A stretch of DNA of 64,000 bases from Fictibacillus fluitans (GTDB taxonomy: Bacteria; Bacillota; Bacilli; Bacillales; Fictibacillaceae). Of the stretch, positions 50,949-60,025 are shown piece after piece. The notes under the pieces were generated by a model. That model did no database searches, was not told where the DNA came from, and saw only the letters and a list, made by a program, of their open reading frames with translations. The position numbers were made by a program, and so were the translations under genes. Within the stretch, counting starts at the first letter, position 1; the number at the start of each line of letters is the position of its first letter. The stretch spans positions 124,001 through 188,000 of the forward strand of contig NZ_JAUHTR010000002.1 of NCBI RefSeq assembly GCF_030418125.1. The letters run 5' to 3'.

Positions 50949-52826
50949 ATGCCTAAAAAGATCATACTTTTAGTTTCGTTATTAGCCGTTATCCTGCTTA
51001 TTACATCGGTGACTCCTGCCTATGCATCACGTGAGAGACCCGTGTTTCATGAAGGGAACATCGGAAAGTTTGCAGAGCAGTATTTTTCAGACACCGAAAG
51101 GAAAAAGAACGGTGTGACCGGTGCGGTATTTACATTTGTTCATGGGAACAACGTGATTTACAACAAAGGATTTGGATATGCCGACGTGCCAGGGCAAGAA
51201 CCGGTGGATCCGATTCAGACATCCTTCCGCATTGGATCGGTAAGCAAACTTTTCCTCGGAACAGTCGCGATGCAGCTCGCAGAGGAAGGGAAAGTGGATT
51301 TAGATAAGGATATTAATCAGTATTTATCGTCCTTTCAGATTCCACAAACGTACAGGCAGCCGATCACTTTGCACCATCTGCTAACCCATTCTGCAGGCTT
51401 TGATGATGATTTAAATGGGTTTGCAGAAGCATCATACAAAAATCGCCAGAAGCTGGGATCCTATGTTAAGAATGAAGTGCCAGACCGGGTTTATCCCCCT
51501 GGAAAAGTCATCTCATACAGCAATTACGGAATATCGTTAGCAGCTTATGTTCTTCAGGAAGCTGCGGACAACCCGTATGCAGATTTGATGCAAAGGAAAG
51601 TTCTTCGTCCTTTAGGCATGAAAACCAGCAGACCCTATTTAACTTCAGACCGGATTCCGCATTTGGCAAAGGAGTACGCCTTGAAGGGCGGGCAGTATAA
51701 ACCGCTTCCGCTTTATGACAACAATGTTTTTCCGGCTGCGAGCATCACATCAACCGGCCAGGATATGGCTCGATTTATGCTTGCCCATAAACGAAGTGCG
51801 CAACATAAAAGTAACGTGCTCTTTAAGCGTTCAAATGAACAAATGTATAAAACACAGCTTACGGCCCATGAAAAAATTCCGGGATACACCTACACCTTTC
51901 ATGAGAAGCTCCAGGACGGCCAGCGGTTTCTTGAGCATAACGGAGACATGGCAGCCACACACAGTTATTTAATGATCAGCCCGGAACACGATTTTGCTTT
52001 CTTTTATTCGTATACGAGTATAGGTAAACCGCTGCCGATTGAACAAGATTTCTATGAAACGTTCTTTCCGGTTCAGCAATCGGAAGAGCTCCATACCACG
52101 GTATCCAAAAAGGCGCTTGAGCGATATGAAGGAGCTTATCTTTATAACCGATATGCGAGAAAGGAATTCACGAAGTTTCAGCTGCTGCTGGCCCCTCCGC
52201 TTAAGGTAAAAGCGACGGAGGAGGGATTGCTATTCACAATGGGAGGCAAAGAGGAATTATTCCGGCCTCATCATGGAAAGCTGTTTAAAAGCGATCACAA
52301 TGACTATGTACTGATGGATGAATACCAAAAAGGAGACGTTGAAGCTGTAACGTATCTGGGCGGCCGTTTTGAAAAGGTGCCATGGTATTTTGTCTCTTAT
52401 GGCCATCATGCTTGGGTGATATATACCGCTGCTGGAACCATCCTGCTTTACTTCCTGTATTTCCTGGCAAAGCAAATCGTAAGGTTATTCAAACGCACAC
52501 ACCAAAGCAATTCCCTTTTGGACCATACGGCTTTTGCCATGACGATGTCCTTTGTTTTATTCCTGAGTGGTTTTCTGTATGCTGCGGGCTCTGTTGATAC
52601 GCTGTGGGAGCTCACGTTTTCAGTTCCGCTCATTCTAAAAATCGCTATGCTCATGCCATTGCTTGCGTTCGTATTTACCGGGATACTCATTTACTTGCTT
52701 ATAAAATGCTGGAACAGTCACGGTATGCACCTGATACAAAAAGCGGTCTATAGTTTGCTCGTCATCTCCAGCATTGTTCTTTTGTTTATTTTAAATGACT
52801 TTAACCTTGCAGGATTACGTTATTAG
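50949..52826 (+). CDS. membrane-bound serine hydrolase (beta-lactamase/PBP fold)
   Basis: A 625-aa protein with a signal peptide or anchor (residues 1-26), an extracellular S12/class C-type domain and four C-terminal hydrophobic segments (about residues 480-620). Motifs are S-V-S-K in RIGSVSKLFLG, Tyr-Ser-Asn in ISYSNYGISL and His-Asn-Gly in LEHNGDMAATH. The design matches membrane-tethered PBP-like hydrolases that act on cell-wall peptides or D-peptide antibiotics. It heads a two-gene unit with an ABC-2 permease and has a regulon element about 75 bp upstream of the start, as has the ABC/SLH-hydrolase operon at 30985. Confidence 0.87.
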   Translation: MPKKIILLVSLLAVILLITSVTPAYASRERPVFHEGNIGKFAEQYFSDTERKKNGVTGAVFTFVHGNNVIYNKGFGYADVPGQEPVDPIQTSFRIGSVSKLFLGTVAMQLAEEGKVDLDKDINQYLSSFQIPQTYRQPITLHHLLTHSAGFDDDLNGFAEASYKNRQKLGSYVKNEVPDRVYPPGKVISYSNYGISLAAYVLQEAADNPYADLMQRKVLRPLGMKTSRPYLTSDRIPHLAKEYALKGGQYKPLPLYDNNVFPAASITSTGQDMARFMLAHKRSAQHKSNVLFKRSNEQMYKTQLTAHEKIPGYTYTFHEKLQDGQRFLEHNGDMAATHSYLMISPEHDFAFFYSYTSIGKPLPIEQDFYETFFPVQQSEELHTTVSKKALERYEGAYLYNRYARKEFTKFQLLLAPPLKVKATEEGLLFTMGGKEELFRPHHGKLFKSDHNDYVLMDEYQKGDVEAVTYLGGRFEKVPWYFVSYGHHAWVIYTAAGTILLYFLYFLAKQIVRLFKRTHQSNSLLDHTAFAMTMSFVLFLSGFLYAAGSVDTLWELTFSVPLILKIAMLMPLLAFVFTGILIYLLIKCWNSHGMHLIQKAVYSLLVISSIVLLFILNDFNLAGLRY

Positions 52827-52850
52827 CAGCCAGGAAAGGAGGAAGCACTA

Positions 52851-53528
52851 TTGATTCGCTTTATGAAGCTGGAATTGAGAAAACACAAAATCGGTGGTTT
52901 AATGACAGGCTTGCTGGTGATTAACCTTTTAATCGCAGGAGGGTTGACAGGGCTCGCTTATGGCGTGAAATTGACGCAAGGCGTTCACATCTTCTCCAGT
53001 TATTCCTTGATGGTTTTGGCATCGCTGGCCTTGATACGACCGGTGGCGCTCATCTTTTCAGCCCTTTTTCTATCCAGGATCGTTATTGAAGAATTCAAGA
53101 ATAAAACCATCGCTCTTATGTTTTTGTATCCTTATTCCAGGAAGCAGGTTTTGGTTTATAAGGCACTTATGGTATTTCTTTTTACTGTTTTGGTTGTTTT
53201 GGGCTCCACTTTGTTTTTCTTGATGGCCATATTGTCACTCAATCCGTTCTTTCATGTGATCGAAGGTTCGATGCGCTGGTCGGATCTGCTTGGTCCATCT
53301 CTATATCTTGTAATGGATGCGGTCTTGCTTGGGCTTTCATCTTTAATCCCGATGTATGTGGGATTATTGAAATTTTCTGCTCCTGCTCTGTTTGCATCAG
53401 AAATCATTTTACTTTTAATGCTTTCCTCATCGATCAGTGCTAATCCAATATCCTATAGTGCCGTAGGTCTGGCTGGGGTGCTTGCTGTTGTTTTATCTGT
53501 CCGAAGAGTTAATAATCTTGATTTTTAA
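52851..53528 (+). CDS. orphan ABC-2-type permease, paralogue of the 31901 gene
   Basis: A 225-aa membrane protein with six spans. It shares the FMKLE(L/M)(R/K)KH start, the EFKNKTIALMFLYPYSRKQV motif, the LIPMYVGLLKFSAPALF segment and a VRRVNNLDF end with the permease at 31901. No ATPase gene is next to it, so it may use the ATPase at 30985 or act in a mixed permease dimer. A TTG start after AAAGGAGG leads it, 24 bp behind the serine hydrolase gene. Confidence 0.8.
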   Translation: MIRFMKLELRKHKIGGLMTGLLVINLLIAGGLTGLAYGVKLTQGVHIFSSYSLMVLASLALIRPVALIFSALFLSRIVIEEFKNKTIALMFLYPYSRKQVLVYKALMVFLFTVLVVLGSTLFFLMAILSLNPFFHVIEGSMRWSDLLGPSLYLVMDAVLLGLSSLIPMYVGLLKFSAPALFASEIILLLMLSSSISANPISYSAVGLAGVLAVVLSVRRVNNLDF

Positions 53529-53582
53529 TGAGTGTTTTTCAGAACAGTTCCACAGATTACCGATAGTAAGAGGGGAGAAAAA

Positions 53583-54563
53583 ATGCCAGCGATAATCAAT
53601 ACACCATTTGCAATCGGAGAAGTCACTTTAAATAATCGTTTAATGATGGCTCCTATGCAGCAAAATGGAGGAACGATAGATGCGTATGCTACAAACCATC
53701 ATATTAAGCATTATAAAACCAGAGCGGGAGGAATTGGCTTAATCATTGTAGAATCGACCGCGGTTTCACCCAATGGCCGGCTTTATAAAGATGATATCGG
53801 TATTTATAGCGACAGACATATTGAGCCTCTTGCAAGAGTTGTGGACGCTGTTCATTTCGAAGAAACACCTATTTTCATACAGTTGTCACATGGGGGAAGA
53901 AAGTCGTGGCCGGAAGTGACTGAACATTTACTTGCCCCCAGTGCGATAAAATTTGATGATCATTACGGTACACCCAATGAAATGAGTGCACTGGATATAA
54001 AAAATGCAGTAGAAGAATACCGTCTCGCTGCAAGAAGGAGTGTGCAAGCAGGATTTGACGGGATTGAAATTCATGCGGCTCATGGATACTTGCTTCATCA
54101 ATTTCTTTCTCCCATTTCCAATCAGCGTACAGACGAATATGGCGGATCTTTGGAGAACCGCAGTAGATTGGTGAAAGAGGTTTTGAGTACAGTCAGAGAT
54201 GAGGTCGGAACACATTATCCCGTCCAAATCAGGGTCTCTGCTTCGGACTTCTTAAGTGGTGGCCTCACGCCTAATGAAGTGGCACAAATCCTTAAAGGGC
54301 TGGAAGCTTTTCTCGATGCCGTCCATGTTTCAGCAGGAGGCATTTTGCCGATTCAGCCAAAAAGTATTTATTCCGGATATCAGGTTCCGTATGCAGCTGT
54401 AATCAAGCAGGAGCTTGAGGTTCCTGTCATCGCCGTAGGCAATATTCATAATGCAGACATGATGAATCAAATCATTGAAGACAATTTGGCTGATTTTATC
54501 GCAATCGGCCGTCCATTGCTGGAGGATGCTAAGTTTGCGGAAAAAATTTTGGTTAACAGTTAA
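53583..54563 (+). CDS. NADH-dependent flavin oxidoreductase, old yellow enzyme family
   Basis: A 326-aa FMN-binding TIM barrel of the OYE/2,4-dienoyl-CoA reductase N-terminal type. MMAPMQQNGG near residue 20 lies at the FMN site, FIQLSHGGRK near 100 is a family block, FDGIEIHAAHGYLLHQFLSP near 165 carries the substrate-binding histidine pair, and GNIHNADM leads into the phosphate-binding end. It probably reduces activated double bonds in xenobiotics. The start is ATG 53583 with GAGGGGAG; earlier in-frame codons lack a site. It may read through from the ABC permease gene. Confidence 0.88.
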   Translation: MPAIINTPFAIGEVTLNNRLMMAPMQQNGGTIDAYATNHHIKHYKTRAGGIGLIIVESTAVSPNGRLYKDDIGIYSDRHIEPLARVVDAVHFEETPIFIQLSHGGRKSWPEVTEHLLAPSAIKFDDHYGTPNEMSALDIKNAVEEYRLAARRSVQAGFDGIEIHAAHGYLLHQFLSPISNQRTDEYGGSLENRSRLVKEVLSTVRDEVGTHYPVQIRVSASDFLSGGLTPNEVAQILKGLEAFLDAVHVSAGGILPIQPKSIYSGYQVPYAAVIKQELEVPVIAVGNIHNADMMNQIIEDNLADFIAIGRPLLEDAKFAEKILVNS

Positions 54564-54601
54564 TACAAATGTATTCAAAGTCTGCTTTAATTAAGGAGTG
54601 T

Positions 54602-55417
54602 ATGTTGAAATACAAGGGAGAGATTTTTTTGGATTTACAGGATATTTTGAAATTGGATTTTGCTTATCTTTCTACCTTTTCAAAGCGGAAGGATACAGAT
54701 TGGGGAGCTTTATTCTGCAATGAAAACCAGCCCAACTATTACGATGCCAATCATGCTCATCTTAGTGACAGGTGTTCTGATCCGAAGCGTATAGTGGATG
54801 AAGTCGTATCTTACTATGAAAATAAAAACATTGTTCCCCGCTTTTATATTTATAAAATCGAGGAGCAGCAAGACTTATTGAGGGAACTGAACGATAGAAA
54901 ATTCCGTTATGAAGAAATGATCAGCACCGTACAGTTATGGAATGGGAAGCCGGTGGCCAAAGATCGGGATAAGAGGATTACGGTTGAAGTGGTAACAGCA
55001 GAAACCTATCAGGAGGCTTTAACGATTGAGGCAGGTATTCCGGAGTTTGGCGGTATGGAAACGGTGGAGAAGATCTTTGAGGAACAATTCAGCCATCCTG
55101 CGTTCACCCATTATTTGCTGCGGTATGACGGTATTCCTTGTTCTGCCGCTTGCCTGTTCGCGGATGGTGACCAGGCGCGAATTGAAAGTGTTGCGACATT
55201 GAAAGAGTTTCGAGGAAAAGGCCTGATTGGTGAAATCATTCGATTTATTCAGGAAGAGACACTTGAAAGAGGAATCCGCCAGCTTTGGATCTTCCCTATT
55301 AACGAAATGGTTGAAAAGGTGTATCAGAAGTACGATTTCGAAACCGTTGCGCAAGTTAAAACCATACACTCCTTCTTGCGTGGAAAAAGTATTAAGGAAA
55401 TTCATGAAGGAAAATGA
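54602..55417 (+). CDS. GNAT-family acetyltransferase
   Basis: A 271-aa protein with the GNAT fold confined to the C-terminal half: SVATLKEFRGKGLIGEIIRFIQEE (about residues 200-223) contains the R-G-K-G acetyl-CoA loop. The N-terminal half (with a Tyr/Asp-rich NQPNYYDANHAHL block) is a second, diverged domain. The substrate is unknown. ATG 54602 sits very close to AAGGAG; a TTG one codon later, or a TTG at 54629 after GGGAG, are alternatives. Confidence 0.78.
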   Translation: MLKYKGEIFLDLQDILKLDFAYLSTFSKRKDTDWGALFCNENQPNYYDANHAHLSDRCSDPKRIVDEVVSYYENKNIVPRFYIYKIEEQQDLLRELNDRKFRYEEMISTVQLWNGKPVAKDRDKRITVEVVTAETYQEALTIEAGIPEFGGMETVEKIFEEQFSHPAFTHYLLRYDGIPCSAACLFADGDQARIESVATLKEFRGKGLIGEIIRFIQEETLERGIRQLWIFPINEMVEKVYQKYDFETVAQVKTIHSFLRGKSIKEIHEGK

Positions 55418-55426
55418 AAGACAAGG

Positions 55427-55474
55427 GACCGTTCAAATCGTCAGGGTAGACTGACTGTCTGAACGGTCATTTTT
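55427..55474 (+). terminator. terminator of the GNAT gene
   Basis: GACCGTTCA pairs perfectly with TGAACGGTC, then ATTTTTC follows. The long loop contains a second small inverted repeat. Confidence 0.75.
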
Positions 55475-55536
55475 CGTATGATAACGGTTTGAAAAGAAAA
55501 TACTATACTGATCGTTCCGGGATTGGAGGTGTTTTT

Positions 55537-56997
55537 ATGAAAAATCAGGGTTCCCCGCCATTTAATCAAGAAGATTTCTTCACCGCACTTTCGGCAAGGC
55601 TGGGTCATCCGCCTGATTTGATTAAACACACCTTTCTTCTTGGAGAAAAGCTGTGGGCTACCTGTATTTTTTTACATACATTGATCGATGTGAAGCGTAT
55701 AGAAACCTTTGTGTTCGAACATCTGATGACAGAGCAGAAAGCAGAAAAATCGAGGCAGCATGGGATGTCTTATTTTCAGAAGGAAATCCCGATGTCTGAT
55801 ATCACCTTTGAACAAAGCTATAAAGATTGTGCGGATTATCTTCTGTTGGGCAATTGTTTATTATTTATCAATGGTGAAGCGGGTTTTCTGGTGATTGAGG
55901 CAGAGGATATTCCGGAAAGAAGCATTGCTGAACCACAGACAGAACCTTCCGTTCGTGGTCCCAAGGACGGGTTTACGGAAAATGTAATGACGAATCTATC
56001 CCTGGTTCGAAGCCGTCTCCGGACGCAAGAATTCCGGGTGGTTAAATCCTATATAGGAAGTAAAAGTAAGACAAAGCTTCTTTTATGCTACTTAAATGAT
56101 ACGGCCAACATGAAGGTGGTGAAAGAGCTTCAAGATAAGCTTGAGAAGATTAAGATTGACAGCCTTCTGGACAGTGCCTACATAGAAGAATTGATCACAG
56201 ACAAGCCGTTTAATCCCTTTCCTGTTTTTCTGAATACGGAACGGCCGGATGTTGCCGTATCCCATTTAACAGAGGGAAGAGTTGTATTGCTTACAGAAGG
56301 CACACCGGTGTGTATCATCGCACCCGTCACTTTTTTTCAGTTTTTCAATGCGGTTGAGGATTATTACCAAAAGGCTGTTATTTCATCGCTGATGCGCATG
56401 CTTCGTATACTCGCATTCATGCTGGCGGTGTTCATTCCCTCTCTCTATATTGCGATTACTACGTATCATCAGGCGATTCTTCCGACAAACTTGCTGATCA
56501 GCTTGTCTGCACAAAGAGAAGGTGTGCCTTTTCCAGCATTTGTGGAAGCGATGTTAATGATGATTGTTTTTGAAATTATACGTGAGGCGGGAATCAGGAT
56601 GCCCCGCGTGGCCGGGCAGGCAATATCCATTGTGGGGGCCCTTGTTTTGGGACAGGCCGCTGTGGAAGCCGGGCTGGTCTCACCGGCTATGGTCATTGTG
56701 GTTTCGCTGACCGCGATTTCTAACTTTGTTTCCCCATCGTACAGCTTTAGCAGTGTCCAGCGCTTATTGCAATACGGATATATGTGCCTGGGGGCGTTCA
56801 TGGGTTTGTTCGGGATTTTGTGCGGAGTGCTTTATACGTTGCTTTATCTTGTTTCTCTGGAGTCATTTGGCACCCCCTATTTTGCGCCGGTAACGCCCCT
56901 GTCCTTTAAGGATTTGAAAGATACCGTTATCCGGGTGCCATGGCCATGGCTGAAAAAGCTTCCCAGCATGAATCATCTGCAGAGGAAAAGGAGGTAA
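55537..56997 (+). CDS. spore germination receptor subunit A (GerA family)
   Basis: A 486-aa A-type subunit of a nutrient germinant receptor in the spore inner membrane. It has the usual soluble N-terminal domain (about residues 1-280) and then five or so membrane spans (SLMRMLRILAFMLAVFIPSLYIA onward). Family blocks include NPFPVFLNTERPD and GRVVLLTEGTPV-like stretches and PRVAGQAISIVGALVLGQAAVEAGL near residue 370. The start is ATG 55537 after GGAGGTG. A possible sigma-G-like promoter (TGATAA at 55479, TATACTG at 55504) lies upstream but the spacing is loose. First gene of an A-C-B-D order operon. Confidence 0.93.
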   Translation: MKNQGSPPFNQEDFFTALSARLGHPPDLIKHTFLLGEKLWATCIFLHTLIDVKRIETFVFEHLMTEQKAEKSRQHGMSYFQKEIPMSDITFEQSYKDCADYLLLGNCLLFINGEAGFLVIEAEDIPERSIAEPQTEPSVRGPKDGFTENVMTNLSLVRSRLRTQEFRVVKSYIGSKSKTKLLLCYLNDTANMKVVKELQDKLEKIKIDSLLDSAYIEELITDKPFNPFPVFLNTERPDVAVSHLTEGRVVLLTEGTPVCIIAPVTFFQFFNAVEDYYQKAVISSLMRMLRILAFMLAVFIPSLYIAITTYHQAILPTNLLISLSAQREGVPFPAFVEAMLMMIVFEIIREAGIRMPRVAGQAISIVGALVLGQAAVEAGLVSPAMVIVVSLTAISNFVSPSYSFSSVQRLLQYGYMCLGAFMGLFGILCGVLYTLLYLVSLESFGTPYFAPVTPLSFKDLKDTVIRVPWPWLKKLPSMNHLQRKRR

Positions 56998-57000
56998 CGG

Positions 57001-58179
57001 TTGAAGATGAGACATACCAAGCTCTTGCTCATTTTGATGCTGTCATTTTCTTTGCTGACAGGCTGCTGGGATAAAGTTGAAATCAACCAATTGGCCATTG
57101 TGACAATGGTGGGAATGGATTATGACCATGCTTCCAACCGTTATACCGCATTTTATCAGGTGATTAATCCTAAAGGGCTGGCGAGTAATAAAGGGGGAAC
57201 GGCTGCACCACTCTATACCTATCACATTAAAAGAAAAGATATTGCTTCTACCCATCTGGAGGCCTTTGATATCCTCCCAAGAGTTTTGTTTCCGGATCAT
57301 ATTCAAGGGATCATGGTTTCCCAAAGGCTGGCTGAAAAAGGGCTGAAGGATTTTATTAACTTTATTGAACGGCAGCCCAATCGCAGGTCCAATATTCCAG
57401 TGCTGGTCACTTCTGATTCTTTAGAGCAGGCCATGAAAACCTATACTCCCCTTGAAAGTATTCCGGGAGTAGATCTTCGTTCGCTGATTAAGATGCAGTC
57501 AAAGCAATCGGGAAAAGTGTCGGAAAAGAATCAGGTATTGGACCTGTCGGAAAGCATGGAGACGGGAAGCCTCGTTTTCCTGCCAATGATCCGTCTTATA
57601 CCGGGTGGAAATCTCCGTGGTAATATGGAAGGCCTTAACGACATTGATGCGAATCAAGGGAATTTCCGGCTGGACGGCACCGTCCTCATGAAGTACGGAA
57701 AAATGGTGGGTATGCTTAATGGAAAAGACTCGGCTTTGCTTCACTTTGCAAAAGGTCAAAGCACAGAATTTTTTAAAGCGGTTCACTATGATGAGAATAA
57801 AAAAGTCGTCCTGAAAAGTATGATCAAGCCAAGGATTCATAAAGAATTAGTTATGGAAGAAAACAAACCGGTTATGAAGCTGAGAGTGAATGCAGCTCTT
57901 CAAATCTATGACAGCAATGCCAATGTGGTTCTTACCCAAAGCACATTAAAAAAAATGCAAAAAGCCTTTGATCGTGAAGTCCAGCAAAACCTCGATGAGC
58001 TCGTGGACAAAAGTAAAAGAAAAGGCTGGGACCTGTTTGATATTCAGGGACAATTGAAGATGAAAAGAGAAGACAACTGGAAAAAAGGCGGATACTGGAG
58101 AAAAGTCCAGGTCCGCACAGAAGTGAATTCTGCCATTCGTAATGTAGGTAATCTTACAAATCCGTATAAAGGTGGATAA
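57001..58179 (+). CDS. spore germination receptor lipoprotein subunit C (GerC family)
   Basis: A 392-aa Ger(x)C lipoprotein. The signal peptide ends in LTGC with Cys21, followed by the diagnostic WDKVEINQLAIV block. The C-terminal domain (about residues 215-385) carries the typical KRKGWDLFDI and NVGNLTNPYK-like ends. The start is TTG just after AGGAGGTAA, three bases past the A-subunit stop; an ATG two codons later is possible. It anchors the receptor at the outer face of the inner spore membrane. Confidence 0.93.
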   Translation: MKMRHTKLLLILMLSFSLLTGCWDKVEINQLAIVTMVGMDYDHASNRYTAFYQVINPKGLASNKGGTAAPLYTYHIKRKDIASTHLEAFDILPRVLFPDHIQGIMVSQRLAEKGLKDFINFIERQPNRRSNIPVLVTSDSLEQAMKTYTPLESIPGVDLRSLIKMQSKQSGKVSEKNQVLDLSESMETGSLVFLPMIRLIPGGNLRGNMEGLNDIDANQGNFRLDGTVLMKYGKMVGMLNGKDSALLHFAKGQSTEFFKAVHYDENKKVVLKSMIKPRIHKELVMEENKPVMKLRVNAALQIYDSNANVVLTQSTLKKMQKAFDREVQQNLDELVDKSKRKGWDLFDIQGQLKMKREDNWKKGGYWRKVQVRTEVNSAIRNVGNLTNPYKGG

Positions 58180-58181
58180 CG

Positions 58182-59318
58182 ATGGAGCAAGCAATACTTT
58201 CAAGGTGGCAATTTTTTTTATTAACCTTCAATGTGACCTTTGGCACGGCCTTTTTTATCCGTCCCGGGGGACTGATCGCCATAGGCAAACAAGATGCATG
58301 GGTGCTGCCATTAATCGGAGGGGTGGCGGGGCTTTTGATGGCGCTCCTCTGGTTAGGGCTTGCTTCTCTTTATCCCCAAAAGAACATCATTGAAATTTGC
58401 AGGGAGTCAGCCGGAAAAGCAGGGATATTCTTTGCCTTGCTATATATCTGGTACTTTATCGAAATCGCAAGCTGGGTAACGCGCAATCTGGGGGATTTTA
58501 TGCAGGTTGTACTGATGCCAAAAACACCGAAATCAGTGTTTCACATGATGTTCCTGTTGGTCGCTGCGTATGCAGTTATAAAGGGGATCAATGCTATCTC
58601 AAGGTTGAGCGAATTTCTGAGTCCCATCATGTACAGTGTGTTCCTGTTCGTCGGCGTTGTTCTTATTCGTGATTGGGATACGGACAAAGTAAAACCCATT
58701 CTGGATACGGAGATTTGGCAATCATTTTGGAACTCAAATTCCATCATCGGTTTTCCTTTTGTGGAGCCAATCTTGCTGTTAATGTTATTTTCCTATGCGC
58801 CGAACAAAGGGGGCAAAAGGATATTCTTGTTAGGAATAGGATTGACTGCACTCGCATTAAGCCTTGTGGTATTCATTACGGTTGGCACCATCGGTATTAC
58901 CCGTGCTTCACATCTTATCTATCCTATTTTCACCATGATCCAAGAAGTCCAGTTGGCCTCGTTTATTGAACATATGGAAGCGACCATCATTATCATCTGG
59001 CTGTTTTCCATTTTTATTAAGCTTGCGATCGCCTTGTATTGTGCAACTATAGCCATCTGCCACCTTTCCGGCATCCCAAACCGAACGGGCATTGTCATCC
59101 CTCTCAGCATTCTCGTAGCGGGCCTGGCCCTGACCATACATACGAATGTCATTGAAACGATGGATTGGGATAAGAACTACTCGTTTTGGTATCACATTGT
59201 ATTTGGTATCTATATCCCGGCTTTTCTTCTTCTGATCACATTTGTAAAAAGACGCTTTAAAAAGAATAATGGACTCCCTCATGGTAAGTTAGGCGGTGGC
59301 ATAAGAAATGAAAAATAA
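58182..59318 (+). CDS. spore germination receptor permease subunit B (GerB family)
   Basis: A 378-aa APC-fold membrane protein with about ten spans. It begins with the LSRWQFFLLTFNVTFGTAFF-type germinant-permease pattern and has a KGINAISRLSEFLSPI block near residue 130. B subunits bind the germinant amino acid or sugar. It starts two bases after the C-subunit stop codon. The germinant cannot be predicted from the sequence. Confidence 0.93.
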   Translation: MEQAILSRWQFFLLTFNVTFGTAFFIRPGGLIAIGKQDAWVLPLIGGVAGLLMALLWLGLASLYPQKNIIEICRESAGKAGIFFALLYIWYFIEIASWVTRNLGDFMQVVLMPKTPKSVFHMMFLLVAAYAVIKGINAISRLSEFLSPIMYSVFLFVGVVLIRDWDTDKVKPILDTEIWQSFWNSNSIIGFPFVEPILLLMLFSYAPNKGGKRIFLLGIGLTALALSLVVFITVGTIGITRASHLIYPIFTMIQEVQLASFIEHMEATIIIIWLFSIFIKLAIALYCATIAICHLSGIPNRTGIVIPLSILVAGLALTIHTNVIETMDWDKNYSFWYHIVFGIYIPAFLLLITFVKRRFKKNNGLPHGKLGGGIRNEK

Positions 59319-59439
59319 AAAAGGAACAGAAGTCATTCTCTTTTTATACGCACTGGGAATCTCGGTATGGCTGAGCATTTTCCTCGGGAAACCGCTGAAC
59401 CCCCATCACCTGATCGAATGGATGTTTAAACAGTTTTAA
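59308..59439 (+). CDS. small membrane protein, candidate D subunit of the germination receptor
   Basis: A 43-aa ORF that overlaps the B-subunit gene by 11 bp. It starts with a basic MKNKKG segment, continues with one hydrophobic span (VILFLYALGISVWLSIFLG, about residues 9-27) and ends with a polar HHLIEWMFKQF tail. An AGGCGGTGG ribosome binding site precedes the ATG. Small one- or two-span D proteins are known at the end of several ger operons and modulate receptor activity. Translational overlap and topology support a real gene; size and lack of strong motifs limit certainty. Confidence 0.6.
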   Translation: MKNKKGTEVILFLYALGISVWLSIFLGKPLNPHHLIEWMFKQF

Positions 59440-59464
59440 CGCGACTGTAATAATGACTTTTTTA

Positions 59465-59507
59465 ATGACAGCAGGCACTTTGTTTTATGACATAACTTTC
59501 ATAAAAT
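59465..59507 (+). promoter_or_regulatory. shared regulon element, copy B (VOC/MBL operon promoter)
   Basis: ATGACA (59465), CACTTT (59476), ATGACA (59487), then TAAAAT (59502) exactly 15 bp after the start of the second ATGACA; spacings are 11 and 11 bp. An additional ATGACT lies 12 bp upstream (59453). Confidence 0.75.
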
Positions 59508-59548
59508 CTTAGTGTAAGGCCCGATGCTATTAAAACAGGAGGTCTGCC

Positions 59549-60025
59549 ATGATCCATGGATTATTTGAAACACACATAAATGTTTCCAATGCGGAGGTTT
59601 CTGCAGAGTTTTATGAAAAGGTACTGGGTCTGCAGCGGTTATTTCATGACCCTGAAAGGAGAGCTTACTTTTATTGGGTAGGCAAACCTGGGGAAGCAAT
59701 GCTTGGCATTCGTGAAAACTACCCTTCAGCAAATGTTCAACGACAGCATTTTGCTTTTCGAACGGAGGTAGATGAATTGAAACAAGCCGCAGCCTGGCTG
59801 GAGCAGCGGGGAATAGAATCCCGAAACTTTTTCGGCGGGGATTCATGTACCTTATATGTTTTCTCTTTTATGCCGGCGGTGTCCATTTATTTCAAGGATC
59901 CTGACGGGCATTCCCTGGAACTGCTTGCGATGCTCCCCGAGAAGCCCAAACCCGAGCTCGGCATCATCACTTGGGAAGAGTGGGAACGATTGAAGAAAGG
60001 ATACCTAAAAGGAGAGATAAAATGA
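59549..60025 (+). CDS. VOC-family protein (glyoxalase/antibiotic-resistance fold)
   Basis: A 158-aa vicinal-oxygen-chelate protein. Metal ligands fit His8 (LFETHINVSN), a mid-chain histidine (RQHFAFR, about residue 72) and Glu near residue 124 (DPDGHSLELLAM). The DGHSLELL end is shared by glyoxalase I and fosfomycin-thiol transferases such as FosB. Its reaction is unknown; a detoxifying role suits a gene behind an envelope-stress-type promoter element. It overlaps the following MBL gene by 4 bp. Confidence 0.83.
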   Translation: MIHGLFETHINVSNAEVSAEFYEKVLGLQRLFHDPERRAYFYWVGKPGEAMLGIRENYPSANVQRQHFAFRTEVDELKQAAAWLEQRGIESRNFFGGDSCTLYVFSFMPAVSIYFKDPDGHSLELLAMLPEKPKPELGIITWEEWERLKKGYLKGEIK

